Shown: positions 52,653 through 61,997 of the stretch, piece after piece | Position numbering within the stretch: the first letter of the stretch is position 1 | Layout: every line of letters begins with the position of its first letter | NCBI RefSeq assembly: GCF_019352895.1 | Contig: NZ_JAAAFX010000007.1 | Coordinates: 227,122 to 291,121, forward strand | From: Variovorax boronicumulans | Lineage (GTDB): Bacteria > Pseudomonadota > Gammaproteobacteria > Burkholderiales > Burkholderiaceae_C | DNA length: 64,000 nt | Reading direction: 5' to 3' | Position numbers and translations under genes: made by a program | The notes under the pieces: generated by a model | Database searches by the model: none | What the model was told of the DNA's origin: nothing | Seen by the model: the letters and a program-made list of their open reading frames with translations, nothing else

Positions 52653-52681
52653 GGCGTGGTGTCGATGACGAAGGTGTGTGT

Positions 52682-53920
52682 TCAGGCGAGGCGTTCGGCC
52701 AGCGCGCGCAGCGCCGGCATCACGGTGGGCAGGTGGGCCTGGGCGGCCACCGGATGCGAAGCGAAGCGCGCCACCACCATCTCCGCGACCGGGTCGATGT
52801 GCAGCAGCTGGCCATGGATGCCCTGGGCCGTGAAGGTGCCGTGCGGGTCGTGCGCCACCCACCACATGTTGCGGTAGCTCCAGCCCGCGAGCCGGGTGTA
52901 GCCGGCATGCGCGAAGCGGGCCGGATCGGCGCCCGCGCGGATGTCGGCCACCACGGCTTCGGGCACGATCTGCGCGCCGTTGAAGGCGCCACCGAGCCGC
53001 ATCATCTCGCCCAGCCGCGCCAGGTCGCGCAGGCCGGTCGCGAGGCCACCGCCGGCCGACTCCGCACCCTGGCCGTCGAGCGCGAAGGCGGCGTCCTGCT
53101 CGGCGCCGAGCCGGCGCCAGATCCGTTCGCTGAGCACCTCGGCCAGCGGCTGGCCCGCGACCCGGCTGACCAGCCAGCCGAGCACGTCGGTGTTGACGGT
53201 GCAGTAGGCGAAGCCCTCGCCGTGCGTGCCGCGCGGCGGAACGGTCTGCAGGAACTGGCGAAAGCCCTCGGGCCCCGCATAGCCCGGGCCGCGCGGCAGC
53301 AATTCGCCCGCGCGCGCATAGCGCCACACGCTGGCGTCGGCTTCAGTGTAGTCCTCCGAGTAGTCGAGCGCGGTCGTCATGTCCATCACCTGGCGCACGG
53401 TGGCGCTGCCGAAGGCGCTGTCGCGCAGCTCGGGCAGGTAGTGCGTCACGTCCGCCTGCGGGTCGAGCTCGCCGCTGGCCGCGAACATCGCGCCCAGCGT
53501 GCCGACCACCGACTTGGTGACCGACATCGCCATGTGCTGGCCGTCGTCGCGCAGGGCGCCGAAGTAGCGCTCCTGCACGATCTTTCCGCGGTGCAGCACC
53601 ACCACGCCGTCGGCATGCACGGCCGCGAGCGCATCGGCCCAGGTGGTGGCCATGCCGGGCTCGAGCGGCGTGAAGCGCACCGCGTCGAGGTCGTCGCGCT
53701 CGGCGCGCGCCAGGGGCGAGGCCGGCCCGCTGCCGCGCGACACGTTGCGCGTGGGCTGCAGCTCGCGCAGGTGCGAGAAGGCCCAGCGGCTTTCCGGGAA
53801 CTGAAAGATCGAGCGCTCGCGCGGCCGCACCGGCGCCGCGGGATTCGGCGGGAAGCCCGCGCGCCAGCCGCGCGTCAGCGCGTCGTTGAGGGGAAGGGTC
53901 GTGTCTGCACCTGCGTTCAT
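52682..53920 (-). CDS. Beta-lactamase-fold serine hydrolase, NylB/EstB-like
   Basis: 412 residues, a class-C-beta-lactamase-like hydrolase. The SxxK motif is Ser133-Val-Thr-Lys136 (MSVTKSVVG) and the second motif is Tyr-Cys-Thr-Val-Asn (FAYCTVNTDVLGWLV). There is no signal peptide, so it is cytoplasmic. The architecture resembles 6-aminohexanoate-dimer hydrolase (NylB) and family VIII esterases, which hydrolyse amide or ester bonds rather than beta-lactams. Its start overlaps the GntR stop by four bases, tying it to the regulator. The substrate cannot be read from sequence. Confidence 0.88.
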   Translation of the reverse strand: MNAGADTTLPLNDALTRGWRAGFPPNPAAPVRPRERSIFQFPESRWAFSHLRELQPTRNVSRGSGPASPLARAERDDLDAVRFTPLEPGMATTWADALAAVHADGVVVLHRGKIVQERYFGALRDDGQHMAMSVTKSVVGTLGAMFAASGELDPQADVTHYLPELRDSAFGSATVRQVMDMTTALDYSEDYTEADASVWRYARAGELLPRGPGYAGPEGFRQFLQTVPPRGTHGEGFAYCTVNTDVLGWLVSRVAGQPLAEVLSERIWRRLGAEQDAAFALDGQGAESAGGGLATGLRDLARLGEMMRLGGAFNGAQIVPEAVVADIRAGADPARFAHAGYTRLAGWSYRNMWWVAHDPHGTFTAQGIHGQLLHIDPVAEMVVARFASHPVAAQAHLPTVMPALRALAERLA

Positions 53921-54855
53921 GTCGGTCCTTGCTGCAAAGGGAGGCCCAGCGCGCCGATCACGCGGCGCTCCAGGATGTCGCTGGCGCGCCCGAGGTGCGC
54001 GCGCATGTGGCGTTCGGCGGTGGCCAGGTCGTTGTCTTCCACCGCGTCCAGGATCTCCAGGTGTTCCTGGCAGGACTGGTGAAGCATGTCGATGTCGACC
54101 AGCGGGTAGTCCGACAGGTCGGAGATGCGGCGCAGCCGGTTCTGCTGCTGCACCGCGCCGAGGATGAAGCGGTTTCCCGAGGCACTGGCCAGCAGCTCGT
54201 GCAGCTGGGCGTTGGCATCGAAGAAGTCCAGCCACGAGTGGATGGTGGCGTGCTTGAGGAAGGCGCGCTGGCGCTCGCGGCAGACCTGTAGCCGCTCGCG
54301 GTCGATGCGGAAGCCGGGCTCGCGCAGGCCGGCGCACTCGACGGTGATGCGGAAGCGGTAGCTCTCGCGCTCGCTCTCGACCGAGTCGAGGGTCTCGCTG
54401 AACTCCCAGCGCCGGTACTGGCGCCCGCTGAGCACGCCGTCCTGCAGCAGCGCGGTCAGCACGCTCTGCAGCAGGGCGGGCGCCACGCGGTAGGTCTTGG
54501 CGATCTCGAGTTCGTGGATGCGGGCCGGCAGCTTGCCCGCGAGGCGGTCGCGCAGCAGGTTGTAGTAGAGCTTCTTCTCCTCGTCTTCCGGCATCGCCTG
54601 GCGGGCGCGCTCGAGCGCCTCGCGGTCGGCGCTGAGCGTGTAGCCGCGGTTGGGCTGGTGGTCGAGCAGCTGGCGCTCGTGCAGGAAGCGCAGCGCGGCG
54701 CGCACCGGCGTGCGCGAGATGCTCAGCCGGGTGGCCAGTTCGGACTCGGTCAGGTGGTGGCCGCTGCCGTAGCCGCCGGCCAGCGCCTGGTCGAGGACGT
54801 AGCGGCTCACGCGCTGGGTCAGGGGCGGGATCGCGGGAGGTGTTTCGTCGGCCAT
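53917..54855 (-). CDS. GntR family transcriptional regulator
   Basis: 312 residues. The N-terminal winged helix is SGHHLTESELATRLSISRTPVRAALRFLHERQLL, followed by a helical C-terminal domain of FCD type (HSWLDFFDANAQLHELLASASGNRFI..., QEHLEILDAVEDNDLATAERHMRAHL). Such proteins repress catabolic genes until an acid ligand binds. It diverges from the aminotransferase-importer operon, over a region with a perfect inverted repeat. An upstream GTG at 54918 would add 21 residues but would overlap that repeat. Confidence 0.9.
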   Translation of the reverse strand: MADETPPAIPPLTQRVSRYVLDQALAGGYGSGHHLTESELATRLSISRTPVRAALRFLHERQLLDHQPNRGYTLSADREALERARQAMPEDEEKKLYYNLLRDRLAGKLPARIHELEIAKTYRVAPALLQSVLTALLQDGVLSGRQYRRWEFSETLDSVESERESYRFRITVECAGLREPGFRIDRERLQVCRERQRAFLKHATIHSWLDFFDANAQLHELLASASGNRFILGAVQQQNRLRRISDLSDYPLVDIDMLHQSCQEHLEILDAVEDNDLATAERHMRAHLGRASDILERRVIGALGLPLQQGPT

Positions 54856-54900
54856 GAAGAGGGATTCCGGAGCCACGTGGATGGCACGATCATCGCTTTG

Positions 54901-54940
54901 CATTTGTACTTTTCGCACAGAAAAATCATGTACAAATGAT
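54901..54940. promoter_or_regulatory. Candidate GntR operator, CATTTGTAC/GTACAAATG
   Basis: CATTTGTAC at 54901-54909 and its exact complement GTACAAATG at 54930-54938 lie 20 bp apart in the AT-rich divergent region. A nested dyad ATCAT-N6-ATGAT covers 54925-54940. TTGTAC-type half-sites suit GntR/FCD regulators. Control of both the regulator and the aminotransferase operon at 55021 is inferred. Confidence 0.6.
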
Positions 54941-55020
54941 GACGAAAAAACAATTTACATTTTTAAGATGGTTCCGACGCGGACCCATTGACGGGTTCGT
55001 CACAACGGAGAAACCGTCTC

Positions 55021-56445
55021 ATGGTCATCGCGCAAGCACCGTCTTCCCATCCGTCTTCTCACCCGTCTTCCCGGCCTTTTTCCTCCCTGTCCGCTCCCGC
55101 GGTCGACCATCCGGCCCTGGTCGGCACCCCGCCCATGGGCGCGTTCTGGATGCCCTTCACGGCCAACCGCAAGTTCAAGCAGTCGCCGCAGCTGATCGTC
55201 GGCGCCGAGGGCATGCACTACCGGCTGGCCGACGGCCGCCTGGTGCTGGACGCCATCGCCGGCCTCTGGTGCGTGAATGCCGGCCACCGCAACCCGCGCG
55301 TCACGGCCGCGCTCAAGGCCCAGATCGACGTGCTGGACTACGCCTCGAATTTCCAGAGCGGTCATCCGGCGGCCTTCGAGCTGGCCGCCCGGCTGGCGGA
55401 CTTCGCGCCCGGTGACCTCAACCATGTGTTCTTCACCAACTCGGGTTCGGAGTCGGTCGACACCGCGCTGAAGATCGCCGTGGCCTACCACCGGGCCCGC
55501 GGCGACGCCGGGCGCTACCGCCTGATCGGCCGCGAGCGCGACTACCACGGCGTGAGCTTCGGCGGCATCTCGGTCAGCGGCATCGGTCGCCAGCGCAGCA
55601 CATTCGGGCCGCTGCTCAACGGCGTCGATCACCTGCCGACCACGCACGATCCGGTGCGCAATGCCTTCTCGCGGGGCGAGCCGGCCTACGGGATCGAGAA
55701 GGCGGATGCGCTGGAGGCGATGCTGGTGCTGCACGACCCGTCGACGGTCGCGGCGCTGATCGTCGAGCCCGTGGCCGGCTCGACCGGCGTGCTGCCGCCG
55801 CCGCAGGGCTACCTGCGCCGGCTGCGCGAGATCTGCGACCGTCACGGCGTGCTGCTGATCTTCGACGAGGTGATCACCGGTTTCGGGCGGCTCGGCGGGA
55901 ACTTCGCCGCCGACCTGACGGGCGTGCTGCCCGACCTGATCACCGCCGCCAAGGGCCTGAGCAACGGCGCGGTGCCGATGGGCGCGGTGCTGGTGCGCGA
56001 CGGCGTGCACGACGCCTTCATGCACGGCGCGGCGGGCAGCGTCGAACTGCTGCACGGCTACACCTATTCCGGCCATCCGCTGGCCTGCGCCGCGGCCTCG
56101 GCCACGCTCGATGCCTACCTCGAGGACGGCCTGATCGCGCAGGCCGCGGCGCTGTCGCCGTACCTGGAAGACGGCCTGCATTCGCTGCGCGGCCTGCCGG
56201 GCGTGATCGACGTGCGCAACCTCGGGCTGCTGGCCGGCGTCGAGCTGGCGCCCTACGCGGGCGGCACGACGACGCGCGGCCAGGCGGTGGCGCAGCAGTG
56301 CCTGGCGCGCGGCGTCATGGTGCGCGCCGTGGGCGACACCATCGCGCTGTCGCCGCCTTTCACCATCTCGCGCGCGCAGATCGACGAGATCGTCGATGCA
56401 TTGCGCACCGCCATCCTGAACACCGTCGACCAACCATCCGCCTGA
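55021..56445 (+). CDS. Omega-amino acid:pyruvate-type aminotransferase (class III)
   Basis: 474 residues, a fold-type I PLP enzyme of class III. Typical features are MGAFWMPFTANRKFKQSPQLI, FFTNSGSESVDTALKIA, IFDEVITGFGRLG and the PLP lysine in ITAAKGLSNGAVPMGA. The first 35 residues are low-complexity Ser/Pro/His and probably disordered. It would remove the terminal amino group of an omega-amino acid or amine such as beta-alanine or 6-aminohexanoate. It is the first gene of the operon controlled by the divergent GntR. Confidence 0.9.
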   Translation: MVIAQAPSSHPSSHPSSRPFSSLSAPAVDHPALVGTPPMGAFWMPFTANRKFKQSPQLIVGAEGMHYRLADGRLVLDAIAGLWCVNAGHRNPRVTAALKAQIDVLDYASNFQSGHPAAFELAARLADFAPGDLNHVFFTNSGSESVDTALKIAVAYHRARGDAGRYRLIGRERDYHGVSFGGISVSGIGRQRSTFGPLLNGVDHLPTTHDPVRNAFSRGEPAYGIEKADALEAMLVLHDPSTVAALIVEPVAGSTGVLPPPQGYLRRLREICDRHGVLLIFDEVITGFGRLGGNFAADLTGVLPDLITAAKGLSNGAVPMGAVLVRDGVHDAFMHGAAGSVELLHGYTYSGHPLACAAASATLDAYLEDGLIAQAAALSPYLEDGLHSLRGLPGVIDVRNLGLLAGVELAPYAGGTTTRGQAVAQQCLARGVMVRAVGDTIALSPPFTISRAQIDEIVDALRTAILNTVDQPSA

Positions 56446-56458
56446 GGAGCCTTTTTCC

Positions 56459-57445
56459 ATGAGAACACCGATGCCCATCGAGTGGGTCACCCCCCGCCCC
56501 GCACCCGCGCTCGACCCGCAGATCATCGAATGCATGCGCCGCATGGGCGCGGCGGCGGCCAATGCGCCGCGGCGCCACACCATCTCGATCGAGGAGGGCC
56601 GGCGCAACGCGGAAGTGCTGCGCGCGCCCTGGGCCGAGGGCGGGCCGGCGATGGCGCGCACGGTGGAGCGGCAGGTGCCCACGCGCCACGGCGAGGTGCG
56701 CATCCGCATCTACTACCCGGCGCAGCGCACGCTGCCCGGCGCGATGGTCTATGCGCATGGCGGCGGCTTCGTGATGTTCAGCCTCGACACCCACGACCGC
56801 GTGATGCGCGAGTACGCGGAGCGCGCCGGCATCGTGGTGATCGGCATCGACTACACGCTGGCCCCCGAGGCGCATTTCCCGCAGCCGCTGGACGAATGCG
56901 TCGACCTGATGCACTGGCTCGCGGACCATGCGGCATCGCTGGACATCGACCCCACGCAGCTCTTCATCGGCGGCGATTCGGCGGGCGCCAACCTCAGCGT
57001 GGGCACCTGCCTGACGCTGCGCGACGAAGGCGCGCGGCTGCCGCGGGGCATGCTGCTGAACTACGGCGTCTACACCACCGAACTGCTGAGCGAATCGGCG
57101 CTGCGCTACGGCGCCGGCGAGTACGGCCTGTCGCTGCACATGCGGGCCTGGTTCCAGGGCCTGTACCTGCGCGACGCGAAGGACTTCACCGACCCGCGCA
57201 TGGCCAGCCTCCACGCGCAGCTCGAAGGCCTGCCGCCGGCCTTCTTCGTGATCACCGAATGCGATCCGCTGCAGGACGACAGCGTGCAGATGGCCGAAAA
57301 GCTGGCCGCCGCGGGCGTCGAGGTGCAGTCGACGCTGTACCACGGGACCATCCATGGCTTCCTGGAGTCGGTGTCCGTCGCCGACGTGGCCGGCCGCGCC
57401 TTCGACGACTCGGCCGAGTGGCTGCAGCGCCTGGCCCGGCGCTGA
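56459..57445 (+). CDS. HSL-family alpha/beta hydrolase
   Basis: 328 residues, hormone-sensitive-lipase group. The oxyanion motif is AHGGGFV, the nucleophile motif GGDSAGANL, with the acid in ECDPLQDD and the histidine in GTIHGFLE. These hydrolases act on short acyl esters and some amides in the cytoplasm. It lies 13 bp after the aminotransferase gene with AGGAG upstream, and is therefore in the same operon. Confidence 0.92.
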   Translation: MRTPMPIEWVTPRPAPALDPQIIECMRRMGAAAANAPRRHTISIEEGRRNAEVLRAPWAEGGPAMARTVERQVPTRHGEVRIRIYYPAQRTLPGAMVYAHGGGFVMFSLDTHDRVMREYAERAGIVVIGIDYTLAPEAHFPQPLDECVDLMHWLADHAASLDIDPTQLFIGGDSAGANLSVGTCLTLRDEGARLPRGMLLNYGVYTTELLSESALRYGAGEYGLSLHMRAWFQGLYLRDAKDFTDPRMASLHAQLEGLPPAFFVITECDPLQDDSVQMAEKLAAAGVEVQSTLYHGTIHGFLESVSVADVAGRAFDDSAEWLQRLARR

Positions 57446-57482
57446 TCGCCACGAGAAGAACAGGAAGACAGGAGACCGATCC

Positions 57483-58334
57483 ATGAGAAACACGCCCGGC
57501 AACGGCCGCCTGCTGAGCTACTACGACTGGGGTGCCACGCCGTACTACGCGCTGCAGGCCGACGCCCGCTTCTCGTACTGCATGTACGTGCCGCAGAGCT
57601 ACGACGAGGACGCGACGCGCGAATACCCGCTGATCGTGCTGGTGCATGGCACCGAGCGCTGGCCGCACATGTACCGCGACGCCTTCGAGGACTTCTGCGA
57701 GACGCACCAGTGCATCGTGGTGGCGCCGCTGTTCCCGGTCGGCATGGGCGAGGCGGGCGATCTCAACGGCTACAAGTACCTGGACTTCGCGGGCGTGCGC
57801 TACGACCGCGTGCTGCTGCAGATCGTCGACGAGGTGGCAGCCAAGTGGCGCAGCGCGCGCAACTTCATGCTCTTCGGCTTCTCCGGCGGCGGGCACTTCA
57901 GCCACCGCTTCGCCTACCTGCATCCGCAGCGCCTGACCGGCGTGTCGATCGGCGCGCCCGGCCTGGTCACGCTGCTGGACTTCGAGGCGCCGGCCTGGCG
58001 CGGCGTGGGCGATCTGGAGGAGCGCTTCGGCCACGCGGTCGACCTCGACGCGCTGCGCCGGGTGCCGGTGCAGATGGTGGTGGGCGCGCAGGACACCCAG
58101 ACCTGGGAGATCGGCATCGCGCCCGACAGCCCTTTCCACATCCCCGGCGTCAACGACGAGGGCACGCACCGCATCGGTCGGCTGCGCGCGCTGCAGGCCT
58201 CGTGGGAGCGCCACGGCATCGCGGTGCGCTTCGACATCGTGCCCGGCGTGGCGCACCGGACCGCGCCCGTGCTGCCCACGGTGCAGGCCTTCTTCGCCGA
58301 CGTGATGCGCGCGGCGCGCGAGCGCGCGCCATGA
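57483..58334 (+). CDS. Alpha/beta hydrolase, poly(3-hydroxybutyrate) depolymerase-like
   Basis: 283 residues. The nucleophile elbow is GFSGGG (Ser near residue 137), with LIVLVHGTERWPHMYRDAFEDF before it and HRTAPVLPTV carrying the probable histidine. It has no signal peptide. The domain resembles dienelactone-hydrolase or PHB-depolymerase relatives of unknown specificity. Together with the preceding HSL enzyme it suggests stepwise hydrolysis of an imported ester or amide. It is 37 bp after the previous gene. Confidence 0.85.
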   Translation: MRNTPGNGRLLSYYDWGATPYYALQADARFSYCMYVPQSYDEDATREYPLIVLVHGTERWPHMYRDAFEDFCETHQCIVVAPLFPVGMGEAGDLNGYKYLDFAGVRYDRVLLQIVDEVAAKWRSARNFMLFGFSGGGHFSHRFAYLHPQRLTGVSIGAPGLVTLLDFEAPAWRGVGDLEERFGHAVDLDALRRVPVQMVVGAQDTQTWEIGIAPDSPFHIPGVNDEGTHRIGRLRALQASWERHGIAVRFDIVPGVAHRTAPVLPTVQAFFADVMRAARERAP

Positions 58335-58421
58335 CGCGGCCGCCCTGACGCGGCGCGGCGCGCACCCTGTTTTCCCTGTTCCCCACCCACAGACAGTTCA
58401 CACAGAAGGACGATCAAGACC

Positions 58422-60095
58422 ATGCTGCGCCAACTCTTTCGCCGGGCCGCCCTCGCATTGGGCACCGCCGCGTGCCTGGCCCTCGCCGCGCCGCTGGCGC
58501 TGGCCCAGCCCGCGCCCAAGGCCGGCGGGACCGCCGTCATCGCGCTGATCCAGGAACCCGGCAGCTTCAACCGCTTCCTCACGGGCCAGACCGGCGCCCT
58601 GCTGGGCCGGATGGTGGTCGAGGGGCTGTTCGATCCGGACGAGCAGGGCAACTACCTGCCGCTGCTCGCGGCGCAGCTGCCGACCCAGGCCAACGGCGCG
58701 ATCTCGGCCGACTCGCTGAGCGTGCGCTACACGCTGCGCCCGGGCCTCAAGTGGTCCGACGGCCAGCCGCTGACCTCGGCCGACTACGTGTTCACCTTCG
58801 AGGCCTACAGCAACCCCGCCAGCACCCCGGCCGGTGACGCCATCACGCCCGCCTGGCAGCAGATCGAGTCGGTGACCGCGGTCGATGCGCTCAACTTCGT
58901 GGTGAAGATGAAGCGCCCGAATCCGGGCTACCTCGAACTCTTCAACATCGTGCTGCCCAAGCACAAGTTCGACAGCCCGGTGCTGACGCAGGTGCATGCG
59001 CAGTCGCGGCTGCCGCTGGGCACCGGGCCCTTCGTGGTCAAGGAATGGCGCACCGGCGATGCCATCGTGCTGGTGCGCAATCCGCACTACCGGCAGGCGG
59101 GCAAGCCCTACCTCGACCAGATCGTGCTCAAGATCATCCCCAACCGCGAGGTCGCGATGCAGGGCCTGCTGCGCGGCGAGGTCGACACGCTGTTCTTCCC
59201 GACCACCGGCGACCTGCCGACGCTGATCAAGGCGCAGAAGGACGGCAATCCGATCGAGATCGCGATGCAGGGTTCGAAGTCGTGGGTCGAATGGCTGTGG
59301 CTCAACAACGCCAGCAACGGCGATTCGAAGCGCCCGCATCCGGTGCTGGGCGACCCGGCGGTGCGCGAAGCCATGGACCGCGCCATCAACCGCCAGCAGA
59401 TCATCGACCAGGTGTTCGGCGGGCTCGGCCAGCTGACCGGTTCCTTCCTCTACTCGGGCTGGGCCGCGGTCGACATTCCGGTCACGCCCTACGACCCGGC
59501 CAAGGCCAGCCAGGTGCTCGAGGCCGCGGGCTGGAAGAAGGGCGCCGACGGCGTGCGGGTGCGCAACAACGTGCGTGCCAGCCTGCGCTTCCAGACCATC
59601 TCGGGCGACCGGACCCGCGAACTCTACCAGCAGCTGATCCAGCAGAACCTCAAAGACGTGGGCATCGAGATCAAGATCCAGAACGTGCCCTCGACCGTAC
59701 TGATGGGCGGCTACAAGGACGGCGGGCTGATGAAGCGCGGCAACTTCGACATCGCGATGAGCCGCGACGGCTATGTGGTCGACCCGGTGGGTTGGGCCGG
59801 CAAGTTCACGAGCCGCCAGATCCCGTCGGCCGAGCATGTGGAGGGCCTGAACTTCATGTTCTATTCGAACGCCGAATACGACCGCGTGGTCGACCAGGCG
59901 GCCTCGATCATCGACATGGGCGAGCGCCGCAAGCTCTACACCCAGGCCGCGCGGCGCTTCGCCGCCGACCGGCCGGCGCTGCCGCTGTACAGCTCGGCCT
60001 GGGGCACGGCCTGGTCGAAGCGGCTGGGTGGGGTGAAGTCGGTCAGCTGGAACGGCATCTGGCCGCAGAGCGCCGACTGGTACATCGCCAAGTAA
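58422..60095 (+). CDS. Peptide-type ABC substrate-binding protein
   Basis: 557 residues, SBP_bac_5 family, with a signal peptide (FRRAALALGTAACLALAAPLALAQ). Recognisable parts are GGTAVIALIQEPGSFNRFLTGQTG, LRPGLKWSDGQPLTSADYVFTFEAY and GTGPFVVKEW. It captures the substrate for the importer encoded by the next genes. It is less than half identical by eye to the binding protein at 43620, so the two systems are distinct. Confidence 0.93.
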   Translation: MLRQLFRRAALALGTAACLALAAPLALAQPAPKAGGTAVIALIQEPGSFNRFLTGQTGALLGRMVVEGLFDPDEQGNYLPLLAAQLPTQANGAISADSLSVRYTLRPGLKWSDGQPLTSADYVFTFEAYSNPASTPAGDAITPAWQQIESVTAVDALNFVVKMKRPNPGYLELFNIVLPKHKFDSPVLTQVHAQSRLPLGTGPFVVKEWRTGDAIVLVRNPHYRQAGKPYLDQIVLKIIPNREVAMQGLLRGEVDTLFFPTTGDLPTLIKAQKDGNPIEIAMQGSKSWVEWLWLNNASNGDSKRPHPVLGDPAVREAMDRAINRQQIIDQVFGGLGQLTGSFLYSGWAAVDIPVTPYDPAKASQVLEAAGWKKGADGVRVRNNVRASLRFQTISGDRTRELYQQLIQQNLKDVGIEIKIQNVPSTVLMGGYKDGGLMKRGNFDIAMSRDGYVVDPVGWAGKFTSRQIPSAEHVEGLNFMFYSNAEYDRVVDQAASIIDMGERRKLYTQAARRFAADRPALPLYSSAWGTAWSKRLGGVKSVSWNGIWPQSADWYIAK

Positions 60096-60110
60096 GCGAC
60101 GGGCACCCCG

Positions 60111-61082
60111 ATGTTCCGCTATTCCCTGCGCCGCATCCTCGGCAGCATCCCGCTGCTGGTGCTGATCACCGCTTTCGTCTTCGCGCTGCTGCAGGCCGCG
60201 CCCGGCGGTCCCCTGTCCACCGGCGAGGGCGGCGGCGGCACGGCCGAGGAAGCCATGAGCCGCATGCGGGTGCAATGGGGCCTGGACCAGCCCGTGCACC
60301 TGCAGTTCGTGCGCTGGCTGGGCCAGTTGCTCCAGGGCGAGTGGGGCAGCTCCTTCAACAGCGGGCAGCCGGTGCTGGAGCTGATCCTGCAGCGCCTGCC
60401 GGCCACGCTGCAGCTCACCGGCCTCTCGCTGCTGCTGTCGATCGTGCTGGTGATTCCGCTCGGCACCCTGGCCGCGTTGCGCAAGCGCAGCTGGATCGAC
60501 TACGCCATCACCGGCGTGTCGATCTCCGGCATCTCGATGCCGATCTTCTGGCTCGCGCTGATGCTGCTCTATGTGTTCAGCTTCAACCTCGGCTGGCTGC
60601 CGAGCGCCGGGCTGGGCGACATCCGGGCCTCGACCGAGGGATGGGCCGCGGTGGCCGAGCGCCTGCGCTACCTGGCGCTGCCCGTGACCTGCTTCACGCT
60701 GGTCACGGTGGCGGGGCTGGTGCGCTTCATGCGCGGCTCGATGCTCGACACGCTGGAGCAGGACTACATCCGCACCGTGCGCTCCAAGGGCCTGCCCGCA
60801 CGCACGGTGATCGGCAAGCATGCGCTGCGCAACGCGCTGATCCCGGTGGTCACGATGTTTGCGATGGAGCTGCCGCGGCTGTTCATCGGCTCGGTGGTGA
60901 TCGAGACGATCTTCGCGTTGCCGGGCGTGGGCCGGCTCTTCATCGACTCCGTGCAGGTGCGCGACTACCCGGTGCTCATGGGCATCCTGGTCATCGCCTC
61001 GGTGCTGGTGGTCGTCTCCAACCTGGTGGCCGACCTGCTGTGCGGCTGGCTCGACCCGCGCATCGCGTTGGGCAAGGAATGA
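60111..61082 (+). CDS. DppB-type ABC permease
   Basis: 323 residues. DppB features are APGGPLSTGEGGGGTAEEAMSRMRVQWGLDQPVHLQFVRWL, the coupling loop RTVRSKGLPARTVIGKHALRNALIPVVTM, and LPGVGRLFIDSVQVRDYPVLMG. Six membrane helices are expected. It overlaps the DppC-type gene by four bases. Confidence 0.94.
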   Translation: MFRYSLRRILGSIPLLVLITAFVFALLQAAPGGPLSTGEGGGGTAEEAMSRMRVQWGLDQPVHLQFVRWLGQLLQGEWGSSFNSGQPVLELILQRLPATLQLTGLSLLLSIVLVIPLGTLAALRKRSWIDYAITGVSISGISMPIFWLALMLLYVFSFNLGWLPSAGLGDIRASTEGWAAVAERLRYLALPVTCFTLVTVAGLVRFMRGSMLDTLEQDYIRTVRSKGLPARTVIGKHALRNALIPVVTMFAMELPRLFIGSVVIETIFALPGVGRLFIDSVQVRDYPVLMGILVIASVLVVVSNLVADLLCGWLDPRIALGKE

Positions 61083-61978
61083 CCGTGGCCTCTGTCTCTT
61101 CCCTCTCCCTCCCCGATGCGCCGCAGGCTCCCGCCGCGCCGGTGCGCTCGCGCGTGCTGCGCCGGCTGCTGCGCCACCGGCTGGCGATGTTCAGCGCCTT
61201 GCTGCTGCTGTGCATCGTGGCGGCCTGCATGGTCGGCCCCTTCTTCGGCAGCTTCGACGCCAACCGGATCGACCTCGCGGCCCGCGACCTGGCACCGAGC
61301 TGGCGCCACTGGATGGGCACCGACGAGCTGGGCCGCGACCAGTTCGCGCGCGTGCTGATCGGCGGGCGGCTGTCGCTGAGCGCCGGCCTGGCCACGATGG
61401 CGCTCACCATGGTCCTGGGCGTGGCCGTCGGCGCGATCGCGGGCTATGTGGGCGGCTGGGTCGACAGCGCGCTGATGCGCACGGTCGACGCCTTCTATTC
61501 GGTGCCCGGCCTGTTCGTGCTGATCGTGGTGGTGGCGATGGTCGGCGTGAGCTTCTGGAGCATCGTTGTCACGCTGGCGCTGCTCAACTGGATGGGCACC
61601 GCACGCCTGATCCGCGCCAGCGTGCAGACGCTGCGGCGCCAGGAGTTCATCGAGGCCGCGCACGTGCTGGGCGCGAGCCACTGGCGGGTGGTGGTGAGGC
61701 ACCTGATCCCCAACGTGCTGGGCGCGATCCTCGTGTCGGCCACGCTCAATGTGGCGGTGGCGATCCTGGCCGAGTCGACGCTGTCCTTCCTAGGGCTGGG
61801 CTTCCAGCCGCCCGACGCCACCTGGGGCCGGATGCTGCAGGAGGCGCAGATCCCGGTGATCCGCGAGGGCCAGTGGTGGCGCGGCTTCTTCCCCGGGATG
61901 ATGATTTTCCTCACCGTGCTGTGCGTCAACTTTCTCGGCGACGGCCTGCGCGATGCCTTCGATCCGCGTGCCCGCTGA
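61079..61978 (+). CDS. DppC-type ABC permease
   Basis: 299 residues with the DppC motif HWMGTDELGRDQFARVLIGGRLSL, coupling loop EAAHVLGASHWRVVVRHLIPNVLGAILV, and STLSFLGLGFQPPDATWG. Six membrane helices. It lies between the DppB-type gene and the C45 hydrolase gene, so an enzyme is inserted inside the transporter operon before the ATPase. Confidence 0.94.
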   Translation: MTVASVSSLSLPDAPQAPAAPVRSRVLRRLLRHRLAMFSALLLLCIVAACMVGPFFGSFDANRIDLAARDLAPSWRHWMGTDELGRDQFARVLIGGRLSLSAGLATMALTMVLGVAVGAIAGYVGGWVDSALMRTVDAFYSVPGLFVLIVVVAMVGVSFWSIVVTLALLNWMGTARLIRASVQTLRRQEFIEAAHVLGASHWRVVVRHLIPNVLGAILVSATLNVAVAILAESTLSFLGLGFQPPDATWGRMLQEAQIPVIREGQWWRGFFPGMMIFLTVLCVNFLGDGLRDAFDPRAR

Positions 61979-61997
61979 CTGTTTCGGAAGCCACCCC

